Source: Halothiobacillus sp.
GTDB lineage: Bacteria; Pseudomonadota; Gammaproteobacteria; Halothiobacillales; Halothiobacillaceae
Length of the DNA: 64,000 nucleotides
Direction of reading: 5' to 3'
Assembly: GCA_023255735.1 (NCBI GenBank)
Contig: JAGDVP010000028.1
Coordinates: 149,428 to 213,427, forward strand
Position numbers and translations under genes: made by a program. This document shows positions 10,565 through 19,473 of this stretch, piece by piece; position 1 is the stretch's first letter; each line of letters opens with the position of its first letter. The notes beneath the pieces were generated by a model, which saw only the letters and a list, made by a program, of their open reading frames with translations, made no database searches and was not told where the DNA came from.

Positions 10565-10891
10565 ATGATGAAAGGCGGCATAGGCAATTTGATGAAACAA
10601 GCGCAGCAAATGCAAGAAAAAATGCAGCGCATGCAAGATGAAATAGCCAAGCTAGAAGTGCTGGGCGAATCCGGTGGGGGCATGGTAAAAGTCAGCATGA
10701 CGGGTAAGCACGAAGTTCGGCGCATTATGATTGACGACAGTTTAATGGGCGATGATAAAGAAATGCTTGAAGATTTAATCGCCGCAGCCATTAATGATGC
10801 GGTGCGTCGAGTTGAAGTAAATCAACAAGAAAAAATGTCGGGTATTACGGCCGGAATGAATTTGCCGGCCGGAATGAAACTCCCGTTTTAA
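10565..10891 (+). CDS. ybaB: YbaB/EbfC family nucleoid-associated protein
   Basis: Small DNA-binding protein of the YbaB/EbfC family, thought to act at the nucleoid. It has 108 residues with a long N-terminal helix rich in Met, Gln and Lys ([19 protein letters not shown]), followed by the conserved strand region [25 protein letters not shown] Shine-Dalgarno sequence precedes the ATG ATG start. Its place between dnaX and recR, separated from recR by only seven bases, is the standard arrangement and supports the call. Confidence 0.95.
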   Translation: MMKGGIGNLMKQAQQMQEKMQRMQDEIAKLEVLGESGGGMVKVSMTGKHEVRRIMIDDSLMGDDKEMLEDLIAAAINDAVRRVEVNQQEKMSGITAGMNLPAGMKLPF

Positions 10892-10898
10892 TTTTGGT

Positions 10899-11498
10899 AT
10901 GTTTTCACCAAAATTTACAGAACTCGTTCAAGCACTTCGAATTTTGCCTTCCGTAGGGCAAAAATCGGCACAACGTATGGCATTGCACCTGCTTGAGCGT
11001 GACCGCACCGGCGCTTTAGCGTTATCGCAAATTATCGAGCAAGCACTCAATGTCATTGGTCGGTGTGATCAATGCCGAATATTTACTGAATCTTCGCGCT
11101 GCTCAGTTTGTTCAGATAGTAAAAGAAATAAAACTCAACTATGCATTGTGGAATCTCCAACAGATTGGATCGCCATTGAACAATCAGGCGCCTATGAAGG
11201 GCTATATTTTTTATTATCCGGTAGGCTTTCACCACTAGATGGCATTGGGCCAAACGAAATTGGCATAAACGAACTCAAAAAAAGACTTGAGCAAAGCCCG
11301 GTTGAAGAAATTATTATTGCGATCAGTGCCACACTGGAAGGCGCGGCCACGACTACGTACATCATGGATATGCTTAAAAATCAAAACTATAAAATCACAC
11401 GATTAGCTCAGGGTATTCCGATGGGCGGGGAGCTTGAATATCTTGATGCGCATACCCTAAGTTTGGCGCTCAAATCTCGTCGGGAAGTCGAAGATTAA
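10899..11498 (+). CDS. recR: RecR, recombination mediator protein
   Basis: Works with RecO and RecF to load RecA on gapped DNA. The 199-residue protein has the N-terminal helix-hairpin-helix (ILPSVGQKSAQRMALHLL), a four-cysteine zinc finger (CDQCRIFTESSRCSVC, residues about 57-72), a Toprim domain beginning IVESPTDWIAIEQ and the Walker-B-like end region TRLAQGIPMGGELEYLD. It is the last gene of the dnaX-ybaB-recR run. The next gene is on the opposite strand. Confidence 0.96.
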   Translation: MFSPKFTELVQALRILPSVGQKSAQRMALHLLERDRTGALALSQIIEQALNVIGRCDQCRIFTESSRCSVCSDSKRNKTQLCIVESPTDWIAIEQSGAYEGLYFLLSGRLSPLDGIGPNEIGINELKKRLEQSPVEEIIIAISATLEGAATTTYIMDMLKNQNYKITRLAQGIPMGGELEYLDAHTLSLALKSRREVED

Positions 11499-11551
11499 TT
11501 TCTAATCGTTAATTCTCAACGAGGATTCTTTTATTTTAATATGTCGCTTAT

Positions 11552-11947
11552 TTAAGCAATAAACAAAGCGCGCCAGTCATGAAAATCCGACCCCTCTCCT
11601 TCGTAAAGAATCTCAACACCACAATCGTAGCAAAGTTTGGTTGGATTTTTATCAGAGGCCGCGCACCAGAGTATTTTTCCTGAAACCAAAAAAATCAAAT
11701 CCTCCTCTTTAATAAAAATAGAAACTTTAATTTCAGAGCCGACAAGTAATTGGGAATCTAAAGTAATTTTTAAACCACTGGCACTCACATCAGATAATTC
11801 GCCATTGATAACAAATTGAGCAGCCGAATCAGCCTTTATTAAAGTGACGCCTTCTAACTTAACGCGAGTAAAATATCGTCTATCAAGTTTGGATCCATAC
11901 AACAGTTGAGAAGTATTTGTCGAGCTTTTAAGATCAAGAAAAGTCAT
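11552..11947 (-). CDS. PilZ-domain protein, putative c-di-GMP receptor
   Basis: A 131-residue single-domain PilZ protein. Both c-di-GMP-binding motifs are intact: R24-x3-R28 (RYFTR) and D53-x-S55-x2-G58 (DVSASGL), followed by the beta-barrel pattern and a closing Phe-Asp/Trp-rich segment. It is the last gene of a minus-strand operon with glgB, glgA and a DUF1631 gene; its start overlaps the DUF1631 stop by four bases. PilZ proteins bind c-di-GMP and act on a partner, so the partner here is most simply the DUF1631 protein or glycogen enzymes; that link is inference. The gene is A/T-rich compared with flanking genes. Confidence 0.9.
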   Translation of the reverse strand: MTFLDLKSSTNTSQLLYGSKLDRRYFTRVKLEGVTLIKADSAAQFVINGELSDVSASGLKITLDSQLLVGSEIKVSIFIKEEDLIFLVSGKILWCAASDKNPTKLCYDCGVEILYEGEGSDFHDWRALFIA

Positions 11948-14079
11948 AAAGTGAAGCCTAGATTTTTTAATTCAATAATCAGGTTGTTGAGATCATGAGC
12001 ATAGCTAGAACTTTCAAAAACGGGATAGGTTCTGTGGCTAAAAATATCTTGAAAGAACTGATCAAGAGACAAATTTAAAGTAGAAACACCATTTTTATTT
12101 ACGAAAACTGTTGCCATTAATGATTTGTCAATTTTAGAAGGTTTAAGCGTTCTAAGTGGCAAATCTGGTGCAATGAAAACCTTGAACCATTCATTATTAA
12201 AAATATGCTTGGTCGAAAATAAAGATACGGCTGTATGGTTATATGGTACGGAAATTTTTTCAAATCTGTTTGATTTGTTATCTGGGCTTCTAAGGCCTGT
12301 ATCTAAACTCGAGAGTAAATCAAATTCGGTGTTGTTTTTAATCGGTGCGTACGGTTCTGGTTTTACTGGTGATAAAACTTGATTAGGCGGTGGGGAAACT
12401 GATAAACCAGAATTATCAGGGGGGGGGATGCTTTGATTAAACTCAAGGGACGATTGAATTGAATTGAGTTTGATTCCATCAAAAGTGAATTTATTAAGGT
12501 AGGTTATATACGCAGCAGTATAACTGTTTTCGGCAAAATGCCAATGTTGGTTCTGATTTTCAAGCGTTGAAATTAAATTGATAATAGGTTCAATGTGGAG
12601 TTTGCTATCAACGGAGCGGCCTGTTAAATCGGCCTCAAAGAGCACAATTTGGCTAATTAAACTATTTGCATCGCGCCAAGCCGGAGAGAGCTGGCCATGT
12701 CGAGTCAGTATATAAGTTAAAAAATCAATCAAGGTGTTTTCGATAAATTCTTTGGCTGGCGCGCTTAAAATGCCACCCGAAATGTGCTTTTCGATAATTT
12801 CTCTTACAAAATTCGAGTAACGTTGTGTAAATTCTTTAGTGTCACGCGTTTTAGCCGGTGAAGTGTTTATAATTTTAGGTAATGCTGTTTTAAATTCAAG
12901 TTGATTGAGATTGTTAGTTAATGTTCTGAAATCTTCATCGCTGCCATTTGAAAAATTATCAATGAAAAATGAAATTTTATTGGCGACTTCATTTAAAACA
13001 GATAAGCTTGTGCTGGTATTTGTGCCGATAGAAGATATCGTAATGAGCGCAGCCCTGGCAGGGTGATCTGGTTGATTCATAAACGAAGGGCATGAAAAAG
13101 CTGTCATTAAAAAAATTGACTGCATTTCAATAACTTTGTTTCTTATAACTGGACTTATGGTGCTTTTGTTAATAATGGCAGATAATAAAGATCCAATTGA
13201 TTCTAAAATATCAAGATCTGTGTTAGAGATTCTTCTATTTGAATGTTCGGGTCTGATTGATTGAATTAAATGCTGATTGAACTGTTTGACAAATTCAGTT
13301 GCAGTCCAGTTCGATTTTTTTAGCATCACATGCCGCTTTGTATTAATGCAGCTGCTAATAAATTCAATAATTTCTGTTGTTGGTATTATGATTGATTCAT
13401 CAAGTTCTTTACTCATTAATTGTTCGTTTTTATCAAGCTCTTTAATTAGCAAATCGGCGTGTGATAATGCATAAGTTTTTTTGGTGCTTTTAATCTCTGC
13501 TATTACACCAAATTGAATTAAACTTTCATTCATTAAAATGTATAATGGTTCGAGCTTGAACAGAAGCTGATTGCCTAAAGACCGGATGACTTGATCCTTT
13601 AGTGGATTTTTAAGTATCTTGCTTGCTTCTAAAAATTTGAGTACCAAAAAGTTTATTGTAAAAAAGCTTTTTGAAAAATGATCAGGGAAATTACTACAAA
13701 GCCAGTTTATTCGTGATTCAAACTGTGCATGCTCTACACCATACAAGGCTTTGGCGTGGGTAATTACATCTTCAATTTGAAGTGCTAAATTCCTATTTCC
13801 AGTTGCCTCTAACCAAGTTATCTCTGGCTCCGTGGCAGGTTTTTCCATTATTGATTTGAAAAAAAACTCTTCAAATTCCTTGTTTTTTTTCTTAATCATC
13901 TCAAGATGATTAAATAATGCTAACTTATCAGCAGGGTTTTCGGTGTGTTCAGCACGCAAAAAAATCTTTTTTTCAATGTCACTGAAAAGGCTTCCTAATG
14001 CACTTTTTAATGCGGATTGAAAAAGTAAGTTAAGATTGTTTTTAATCTCTTGCGGCTTTAAATTGGTTCTATTCATCAT
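11944..14079 (-). CDS. DUF1631 family protein
   Basis: A large (711-residue) cytoplasmic protein without a signal peptide or membrane helix. The N-terminal half is helical with the family pattern ITWLEATGNRNLALQIEDVI near residue 88, and NPLKDQVIRSLGNQLL near 157; a later block EMQSIFLMTAFSCPSFMNQPDHPARAAL near 325 resembles the conserved DUF1631 HPARR region. A Pro/Ser-rich linker lies at about 555-590. DUF1631 proteins are uncharacterised and often occur with PilZ domains. The start is one base past the glgA stop, and the stop overlaps the PilZ gene start, so it is translationally linked to both. The gene is strongly A/T-rich (37 G+C of 120 bases at 12001-12120). Divergence from typical members makes the family call good but not certain. 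Confidence 0.75.
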   Translation of the reverse strand: MMNRTNLKPQEIKNNLNLLFQSALKSALGSLFSDIEKKIFLRAEHTENPADKLALFNHLEMIKKKNKEFEEFFFKSIMEKPATEPEITWLEATGNRNLALQIEDVITHAKALYGVEHAQFESRINWLCSNFPDHFSKSFFTINFLVLKFLEASKILKNPLKDQVIRSLGNQLLFKLEPLYILMNESLIQFGVIAEIKSTKKTYALSHADLLIKELDKNEQLMSKELDESIIIPTTEIIEFISSCINTKRHVMLKKSNWTATEFVKQFNQHLIQSIRPEHSNRRISNTDLDILESIGSLLSAIINKSTISPVIRNKVIEMQSIFLMTAFSCPSFMNQPDHPARAALITISSIGTNTSTSLSVLNEVANKISFFIDNFSNGSDEDFRTLTNNLNQLEFKTALPKIINTSPAKTRDTKEFTQRYSNFVREIIEKHISGGILSAPAKEFIENTLIDFLTYILTRHGQLSPAWRDANSLISQIVLFEADLTGRSVDSKLHIEPIINLISTLENQNQHWHFAENSYTAAYITYLNKFTFDGIKLNSIQSSLEFNQSIPPPDNSGLSVSPPPNQVLSPVKPEPYAPIKNNTEFDLLSSLDTGLRSPDNKSNRFEKISVPYNHTAVSLFSTKHIFNNEWFKVFIAPDLPLRTLKPSKIDKSLMATVFVNKNGVSTLNLSLDQFFQDIFSHRTYPVFESSSYAHDLNNLIIELKNLGFTL

Positions 14080-14080
14080 G

Positions 14081-15523
14081 TCAGTGCTCCTGTAGAAGCG
14101 CTAGATATATTTTTTTGTACTCGCCCGCGCTAACAATCCATTCATGTTGGGTATTCATGCCATTCAATTGAATTTTATTAAAATTTTCTTTGTTTTCATA
14201 CAGGCTAACAAAATAATTAATTGCCCAAATGATTGCGGGTACATCAAGATAATCTATTACTACACCATTTGCTGTTCCAGCCGTAATTGTTTCCTCATTT
14301 GAATGGGTGACGGAATCGGCTAAACCACCCACTCGGTGAACAATGGGTATGGTGCCATACTTTAAGCTGTAGAGCTGGTTGAGTCCGCATGGCTCAAATC
14401 GACTTGGCATAACGAATGCGTCGCCTGCTGCCTCTAATCTATGTGCTAATTTTTCATCGTATCCAATATGAACGGCGATTTTATGGGGATTCTGTGCGGC
14501 TAGTTTATTTAAGGTTTGCTCAAATCTATTTTCTCCCGTGCCGAGAATAGCAAATTGGATATTTTCATCTTTCAAGGCCTCAATTGCTTGAATGAGCAAA
14601 TCAATGCCTTTTTGTTCTACCAATCTGCCAATATGGACAATTAATGGCGTTTTTTCGTTTTCAGGGAGACCTAGGTGCTTTTGGACTCTGGTTTTGGTAA
14701 TATATTTTCCAGCCATATGCTCAGGGGCGTAGTTTTCATCAATCAGGTGATCGGTTGCTGGGTTCCAGTCTTCGCCAATACCATTGAGAATTCCTTTTAA
14801 ATTTTCTCCTTTGTTATTTAGTACACCATCCAAGCCATAACCGTATTCTTTAGTTTTTATCTCTTCCGCATAGGTAGGGCTTACCGTTGTTACGGTATCT
14901 GAAAAAACAATTCCTGATTTCATGAACGACATATTGCCCCAATATTCAAGCGCGTTATCTCGCCATAGACTCCAGGGTAACCCGAGTCTTTCAAAAGTTT
15001 GTCGGTCAAAAACGCCCTGGTAGGCAAGGTTATGAATTGTGAAGATATTTTTAGGTTTGTCGCTCTCAGATAATAACGCGGGAATGAGCCCGGTTTGCCA
15101 ATCATTGGTGTGGATGATATCGGGATGCCAATTTTCATTAAATTCACCGGCTGCCAGTGCAACGACGGCTCGGCAAAATAACCCAAAACGATCTGGGTTA
15201 TCATGCCATGGGTTTTTGTCTGGCCCCATGTAAGGGTTTCCTTTTCTCGCGGAAAAAGTAGGATGATCGACGAGATAGATTTCTAATTTTGAGTTGATTA
15301 ATGTCGTTTTAAAAATTTCTACATTTTGTCCGAGTATTTCGACTTTCCCAATGCTTGATTTGGATGCAATATATTCGTTTTTAAGATCGGCATAATTGGG
15401 TAGTATCACTTTTATATTTATTTCTAGGTTGCTTAATGCTTGTGGCAGTGCACCTGATACATCAGCGAGTCCGCCTGTTTTTATTAGCGGAAACATTTCA
15501 CTTGTCGCAAACAATACGTTCAT
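14081..15523 (-). CDS. glgA: GlgA, glycogen synthase
   Basis: GT5 glycosyltransferase that elongates alpha-1,4-glucan from ADP-glucose. The 480-residue protein shows the N-terminal ADP-glucose-binding KTGGL at residues 15-19, HTNDWQTGLIPALL, and the C-terminal GT-B nucleotide-binding and catalytic block PSRFEPCGLNQLYSLKYG, followed by HRVGGLADSV. It lies 10 bases after glgB and one base before the DUF1631 gene on the minus strand. Its substrate would come from GlgC, encoded in the divergent operon. Base composition is richer in A/T than the housekeeping genes to either side. Confidence 0.96.
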   Translation of the reverse strand: MNVLFATSEMFPLIKTGGLADVSGALPQALSNLEINIKVILPNYADLKNEYIASKSSIGKVEILGQNVEIFKTTLINSKLEIYLVDHPTFSARKGNPYMGPDKNPWHDNPDRFGLFCRAVVALAAGEFNENWHPDIIHTNDWQTGLIPALLSESDKPKNIFTIHNLAYQGVFDRQTFERLGLPWSLWRDNALEYWGNMSFMKSGIVFSDTVTTVSPTYAEEIKTKEYGYGLDGVLNNKGENLKGILNGIGEDWNPATDHLIDENYAPEHMAGKYITKTRVQKHLGLPENEKTPLIVHIGRLVEQKGIDLLIQAIEALKDENIQFAILGTGENRFEQTLNKLAAQNPHKIAVHIGYDEKLAHRLEAAGDAFVMPSRFEPCGLNQLYSLKYGTIPIVHRVGGLADSVTHSNEETITAGTANGVVIDYLDVPAIIWAINYFVSLYENKENFNKIQLNGMNTQHEWIVSAGEYKKIYLALLQEH

Positions 15524-15533
15524 TTTATTTTCC

Positions 15534-17702
15534 TTATTTGTATATTTTTAAGATTATAGCGCTTAAAGGGGGAATGTTGAGCTCTATATAATCATCCTTT
15601 CCACTATCTTCTTTTGATGCTATATGTTTTATGTCGAGATGGGTATCGTTGCCCATGAAGTATTTTGAGTCGGTATTTAGCATTACTTCGAATGCATTAA
15701 ATTGCATTGTTTTTATTTGATAATTTTCTCTTAAAACGGGTGTAAAGTTTAAAATTACAAGGGCTGTTTCTGTTGAGCTTTTTCTGTAATAGCTTATTAC
15801 TGAATTATGTCGGTCGTTGCAATCGCACCATTCAAAGCCTGTGTGGTGAAAATCTTTTTCATGCAGTGTTTTTTCGTTTCTATATAAGTGATTAAGTGCC
15901 TTAGATAAATTACTGATCCCTTGATGTAAAGGGTATTCAAGTACCCACCAATCAAGCGCTTTTTCATTATTCCACTCATTGCCTTGGCCAAACTCACAGC
16001 CCATAAACAGCAATTTTTTACCGGGGTAGGTATATTGATAAGCCAATAATAATCTCAAATTTGCAAATTTTTGCCATTCATTGCCCGGCATTTTATTTAG
16101 TAATGAGCCCTTTCCGTGTACTACTTCATCATGAGAAAAGGGTAATACGAAATTTTCAGTGAAACTATACAATAATCCAAATGTGAGTCGATTATGGTGA
16201 TATTGCCGATTAATTGGGTCTTCTTGAAAGTATTTTAGCGTGTCATTCATCCAGCCCATGTTCCATTTCATGCTAAAACCTAAGCCACCATGTTCAGGCG
16301 GGCTTGAAACTTGTGGCCATGAGGTGGATTCTTCGGCGATGATGAGTGTGCCGGGATTTCTTGTTTGGGTGATTTTATTGAGTGCTCTTAGAAAATCTAT
16401 GGCTTCTAAATTTTCTCGCCCCCCATAAGCATTGGGCAACCAATCGCCATGATCTCTTGAGTAATCTAGATAGAGCATGGATGCCACTGCATCGACCCGT
16501 AATCCATCGAGATGCATTTCTTCTAACCAATACAGCGCGGATGCAATGAGAAAGTTGCTTACTTCTTTGCGTCCATAATTGAAAATCAAGGTTCCCCAGT
16601 CTCTATGCTCCCCGCGACGAGGGTCTTCGTGTTCATAAAGTGCTGTGCCATCGAATTTTGCGAGCGCAAATTCATCTCTTGGAAAGTGGGCGGGTACCCA
16701 ATCAAGTAGAACGCCCAATCCGGCTTGGTGGGCTTGGTCGACAAATGATTTAAATTGCTCCGGTGTGCCGAACCGTGAGGTCGGTGCAAAATAGCCGGTT
16801 GTTTGATACCCCCATGAGCCATCAAACGGGTGCTCCGTAATGGGTAATAACTCAATATGAGTAAAGCCATGCGCAACAACATAGGGAATAAGCTCTTTGG
16901 CAAGTTCTATGTAGGTAGGTAAATTTCCTTTAGTCGTGCGCCATGAGCCTAAATGTACCTCGTAGATATTGGTGGGTGTATGGAGCCAGTCTTGTTGTTT
17001 ACGTTGCACAATCCAATCATGATCGCCCCAGTTAAATGGCGTGCTGGAAACAACGCGTGCCGCGGTATTGGGCCTAAGCTCAAAGCTTTGCCCCACAGGA
17101 TCGGTGCGAACTGACACGGCGAGGGTATCTTTATTTTTTATTTCAAATTTATAGAGATCTCCAGCGGTTAACCCAGGAATAAATAATTCCCAAACACCAT
17201 TACTGATTCGATTGCGCATGGGATGACGCCGCCCATCCCACGAATTAAAATCACCCACGACACTGACTCTGCACGCATTCGGCGCCCATACGGCAAAGCG
17301 TACTCCAGCGACCTCGTCAATCGTATCCTCGTGCGCACCTAACATTTTCCAAAGATTGTAGTGATTACCTTCGGCAAATAAATAAAGATCTAATTCCCCT
17401 AAAAAGGGTTCAAAGCAATACGGGTCAACTATTTCGTAGAGGGATGTATTGGGTAATTCAATTAATAACTTGGGTCGTGCTTGTAAATCTTGGTTTGGAA
17501 ATTCTCCGCCAAAAATTCCCGGGAACCTCGGAAGTGGGGCAAGTTCAATCAAATCACCCAGCACGGTTTCTATCGATACGCGCCTTGCTTGTGGCTGATA
17601 GGTATGAAATCGACACCTTTGCGCCCCTAATGGATGTTTGCCCAGTAACGAAAACGGGTCATGCATTCGAGCTTCAATGATCGCTTGGAAATCTAAAGGC
17701 AT
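15534..17702 (-). CDS. glgB: GlgB, 1,4-alpha-glucan branching enzyme
   Basis: Introduces alpha-1,6 branches into glycogen. The 722-residue protein has an N-terminal N1 module, a CBM48 module ([23 protein letters not shown] near residue 130), a GH13 catalytic barrel and a C-terminal beta domain. Catalytic landmarks are the nucleophile Asp in [17 protein letters not shown], the acid/base Glu in [10 protein letters not shown] and the His-Asp in [16 protein letters not shown]. It is the first gene of the glgB-glgA-DUF1631-PilZ operon; a GGGAAGAA Shine-Dalgarno precedes the ATG. A TATGAT hexamer on the minus strand at 17748-17753 may be part of its promoter. Confidence 0.96.
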   Translation of the reverse strand: MPLDFQAIIEARMHDPFSLLGKHPLGAQRCRFHTYQPQARRVSIETVLGDLIELAPLPRFPGIFGGEFPNQDLQARPKLLIELPNTSLYEIVDPYCFEPFLGELDLYLFAEGNHYNLWKMLGAHEDTIDEVAGVRFAVWAPNACRVSVVGDFNSWDGRRHPMRNRISNGVWELFIPGLTAGDLYKFEIKNKDTLAVSVRTDPVGQSFELRPNTAARVVSSTPFNWGDHDWIVQRKQQDWLHTPTNIYEVHLGSWRTTKGNLPTYIELAKELIPYVVAHGFTHIELLPITEHPFDGSWGYQTTGYFAPTSRFGTPEQFKSFVDQAHQAGLGVLLDWVPAHFPRDEFALAKFDGTALYEHEDPRRGEHRDWGTLIFNYGRKEVSNFLIASALYWLEEMHLDGLRVDAVASMLYLDYSRDHGDWLPNAYGGRENLEAIDFLRALNKITQTRNPGTLIIAEESTSWPQVSSPPEHGGLGFSMKWNMGWMNDTLKYFQEDPINRQYHHNRLTFGLLYSFTENFVLPFSHDEVVHGKGSLLNKMPGNEWQKFANLRLLLAYQYTYPGKKLLFMGCEFGQGNEWNNEKALDWWVLEYPLHQGISNLSKALNHLYRNEKTLHEKDFHHTGFEWCDCNDRHNSVISYYRKSSTETALVILNFTPVLRENYQIKTMQFNAFEVMLNTDSKYFMGNDTHLDIKHIASKEDSGKDDYIELNIPPLSAIILKIYK

Positions 17703-18201
17703 GATTTGATTCTTCCCGTGATTAATTTATTGTTCGTTGTGAGTGATCATACCGAGGCATTAAAACCTATGTCCTAGCGCAAAAGTCATGAATACCTGCA
17801 GCGGCGCACTATCTTAAGATGAATTTACTTCTTGCGGTATATCATACTTTTGCTCTTATTGGGCGACTAAAGCGTGCGCCGACTGCTAGTTGGCTTTGAG
17901 CGTGGACTTAAATTTTTTGTGACTTGGCTTGGAATAAAACTCATAAAATCAATGGCTAATATAATAAATATCTCCGTTGAGTCTCTTCTTGAGTAGTGCT
18001 TGGCGCTCGCATGGAGCAATGGCTTGATGGAAATCATGCAATTAAAAAAGCCATGGGTTCTTTAAAGCCTCACACCTTAAAACAAGTATTTGTGATGTGC
18101 CGCTTGACGAGCGCATTGTAAGGGTAGGATTATGAGTTACGTGGACTTGAATATAAACGCTTGAATTGTGCTTAGTGCCTTGTATTTAAAGGGAAATTGT
18201 T
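17703..18201. other. 499-base divergent control region between glgB and glgC
   Basis: This gap separates the start codons of the two divergent glycogen operons and must carry both promoters. A plausible glgC promoter is at 18104-18133, and a TATGAT at 17748-17753 on the minus strand could be the glgB minus-10 element. A 36-codon frame at about 18011-18121 (start ATG, ending in TAA) has no recognisable product and I do not call it a gene. No CRP- or FNR-type palindrome, riboswitch fold or terminator was recognised. Confidence 0.5.
18104..18133 (+). promoter_or_regulatory. candidate sigma-70 promoter for glgC operon
   Basis: A minus-35 hexamer TTGACG (18104-18109) is followed after 18 bases by GATTAT (18128-18133). 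Matches to consensus are five of six and four of six. The predicted leader would be about 60 bases before the glgC ATG, which is preceded by AAAGGGA. Other weaker hexamer pairs exist closer to the gene but would leave almost no leader. Confidence 0.4.
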
Positions 18202-19473
18202 ATGAAAATTGAAAGCCCAAAGCGGTTGGTTAGCCGAATCACGCGAGATACACTCGCCCTAGTACTCTCGGGCGGACGAGGATCAAGGTTAAAGCAGCTG
18301 ACAGACTGGCGTGCAAAGCCTGCTGTCCCATTCGGTGGGAAATTTCGAATCATTGATTTCCCTCTATCCAATTGCGTGAATTCTGGCGTGCGGCGAATGG
18401 CGGTGCTGACTCAGTACAAAGCGCATTCATTAATTAAGCACATTCAATTGGCTTGGGGTGCTAACCGCATGGCACGTGATGAATTTGTGGAGCTTTTGCC
18501 CGCTCAGCAAAGAATAAACGAACAATCATGGTATAGCGGCACCGCCGATGCGGTTTACCAAAATATTGATATATTACGTACACACAATGCTGAATACATT
18601 CTGATACTTGCCGGTGATCATATTTATAAAATGGATTACGGCCCGATGATTGCTTATCACGTTGAAAAAAATGCCGATTTAACGATTGGTTGCATTGAAG
18701 TGCCTGTCAGGGATGCCAGTTCTTTCGGTGTTATGGGTATTGATAAAGCCGGCCGCGTTAACATGTTTTTGGAAAAACCCAAAGACCCGCCGCAAATGCC
18801 GGATTGCCCGGGGGTTTCTTTGGCCTCAATGGGTATTTATGTTTTTAATACAAAGTTTCTCTTTGAACAGTTAATTTATGATGCAGATGATCCTCATTCA
18901 GAACATGATTTTGGTAAAAACATTATCCCTCGTGTCATAAAAAATTATCAGGTATATGCATATCCATTTCGGGATATACAATCGGGTGCGCAAGCTTATT
19001 GGCGTGATGTCGGCACAATTGACTCCTACTGGGCTGCTAATCTTGAGTTAATTGGTGTAACACCAGACCTTAACTTATATGACACAGAATGGCCAATATG
19101 GACTCATCAAGAGCAATTGCCGCCTGCTAAATTTGTATTTGATGATGTCGATAGACGTGGGATGGCCGTTGATTCAATGGTTTCGGGCGGGTGCATTATT
19201 TCGGGTGCGCTCGTTCGTCACTCCCTATTATTTTCTAATGTGTTAGTAAATGAACATGCCTCGGTTGAAGATTCGGTTATTTTGCCTAATGTGGTAATTA
19301 ACGAACGGGTTAAAATTCGTAAAGCTGTTATTGATAAAGGTTGTGTCATTCCTGAAGGAATGGAAATTGGTTTTGATCTTTCGCTTGATCGACAGAGATT
19401 TGAAATTAGCGAAGGGGGTGTCGTTTTGGTTACGCCAGATATGCTCGGCCAACGCTTACATATGGTGCGTTAA
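18202..19473 (+). CDS. glgC: GlgC, glucose-1-phosphate adenylyltransferase
   Basis: Makes ADP-glucose from glucose-1-phosphate and ATP, the committed and usually allosterically controlled step of bacterial glycogen synthesis. The 423-residue protein shows the nucleotide-binding [20 protein letters not shown] and [15 protein letters not shown] blocks, the catalytic [12 protein letters not shown], and a C-terminal left-handed beta-helix of hexapeptide-like repeats ([19 protein letters not shown]). The stop codon shares one base with the GH57 start (TAATG). It is transcribed away from glgBA, so substrate supply and polymerisation can be regulated separately. Confidence 0.97.
   Translation: MKIESPKRLVSRITRDTLALVLSGGRGSRLKQLTDWRAKPAVPFGGKFRIIDFPLSNCVNSGVRRMAVLTQYKAHSLIKHIQLAWGANRMARDEFVELLPAQQRINEQSWYSGTADAVYQNIDILRTHNAEYILILAGDHIYKMDYGPMIAYHVEKNADLTIGCIEVPVRDASSFGVMGIDKAGRVNMFLEKPKDPPQMPDCPGVSLASMGIYVFNTKFLFEQLIYDADDPHSEHDFGKNIIPRVIKNYQVYAYPFRDIQSGAQAYWRDVGTIDSYWAANLELIGVTPDLNLYDTEWPIWTHQEQLPPAKFVFDDVDRRGMAVDSMVSGGCIISGALVRHSLLFSNVLVNEHASVEDSVILPNVVINERVKIRKAVIDKGCVIPEGMEIGFDLSLDRQRFEISEGGVVLVTPDMLGQRLHMVR

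Noticed and set aside
18011-18121. 36-codon frame between glgB and glgC
   Set aside because: No recognisable product, no good ribosome-binding site, and it would overlap the best promoter candidate for glgC.
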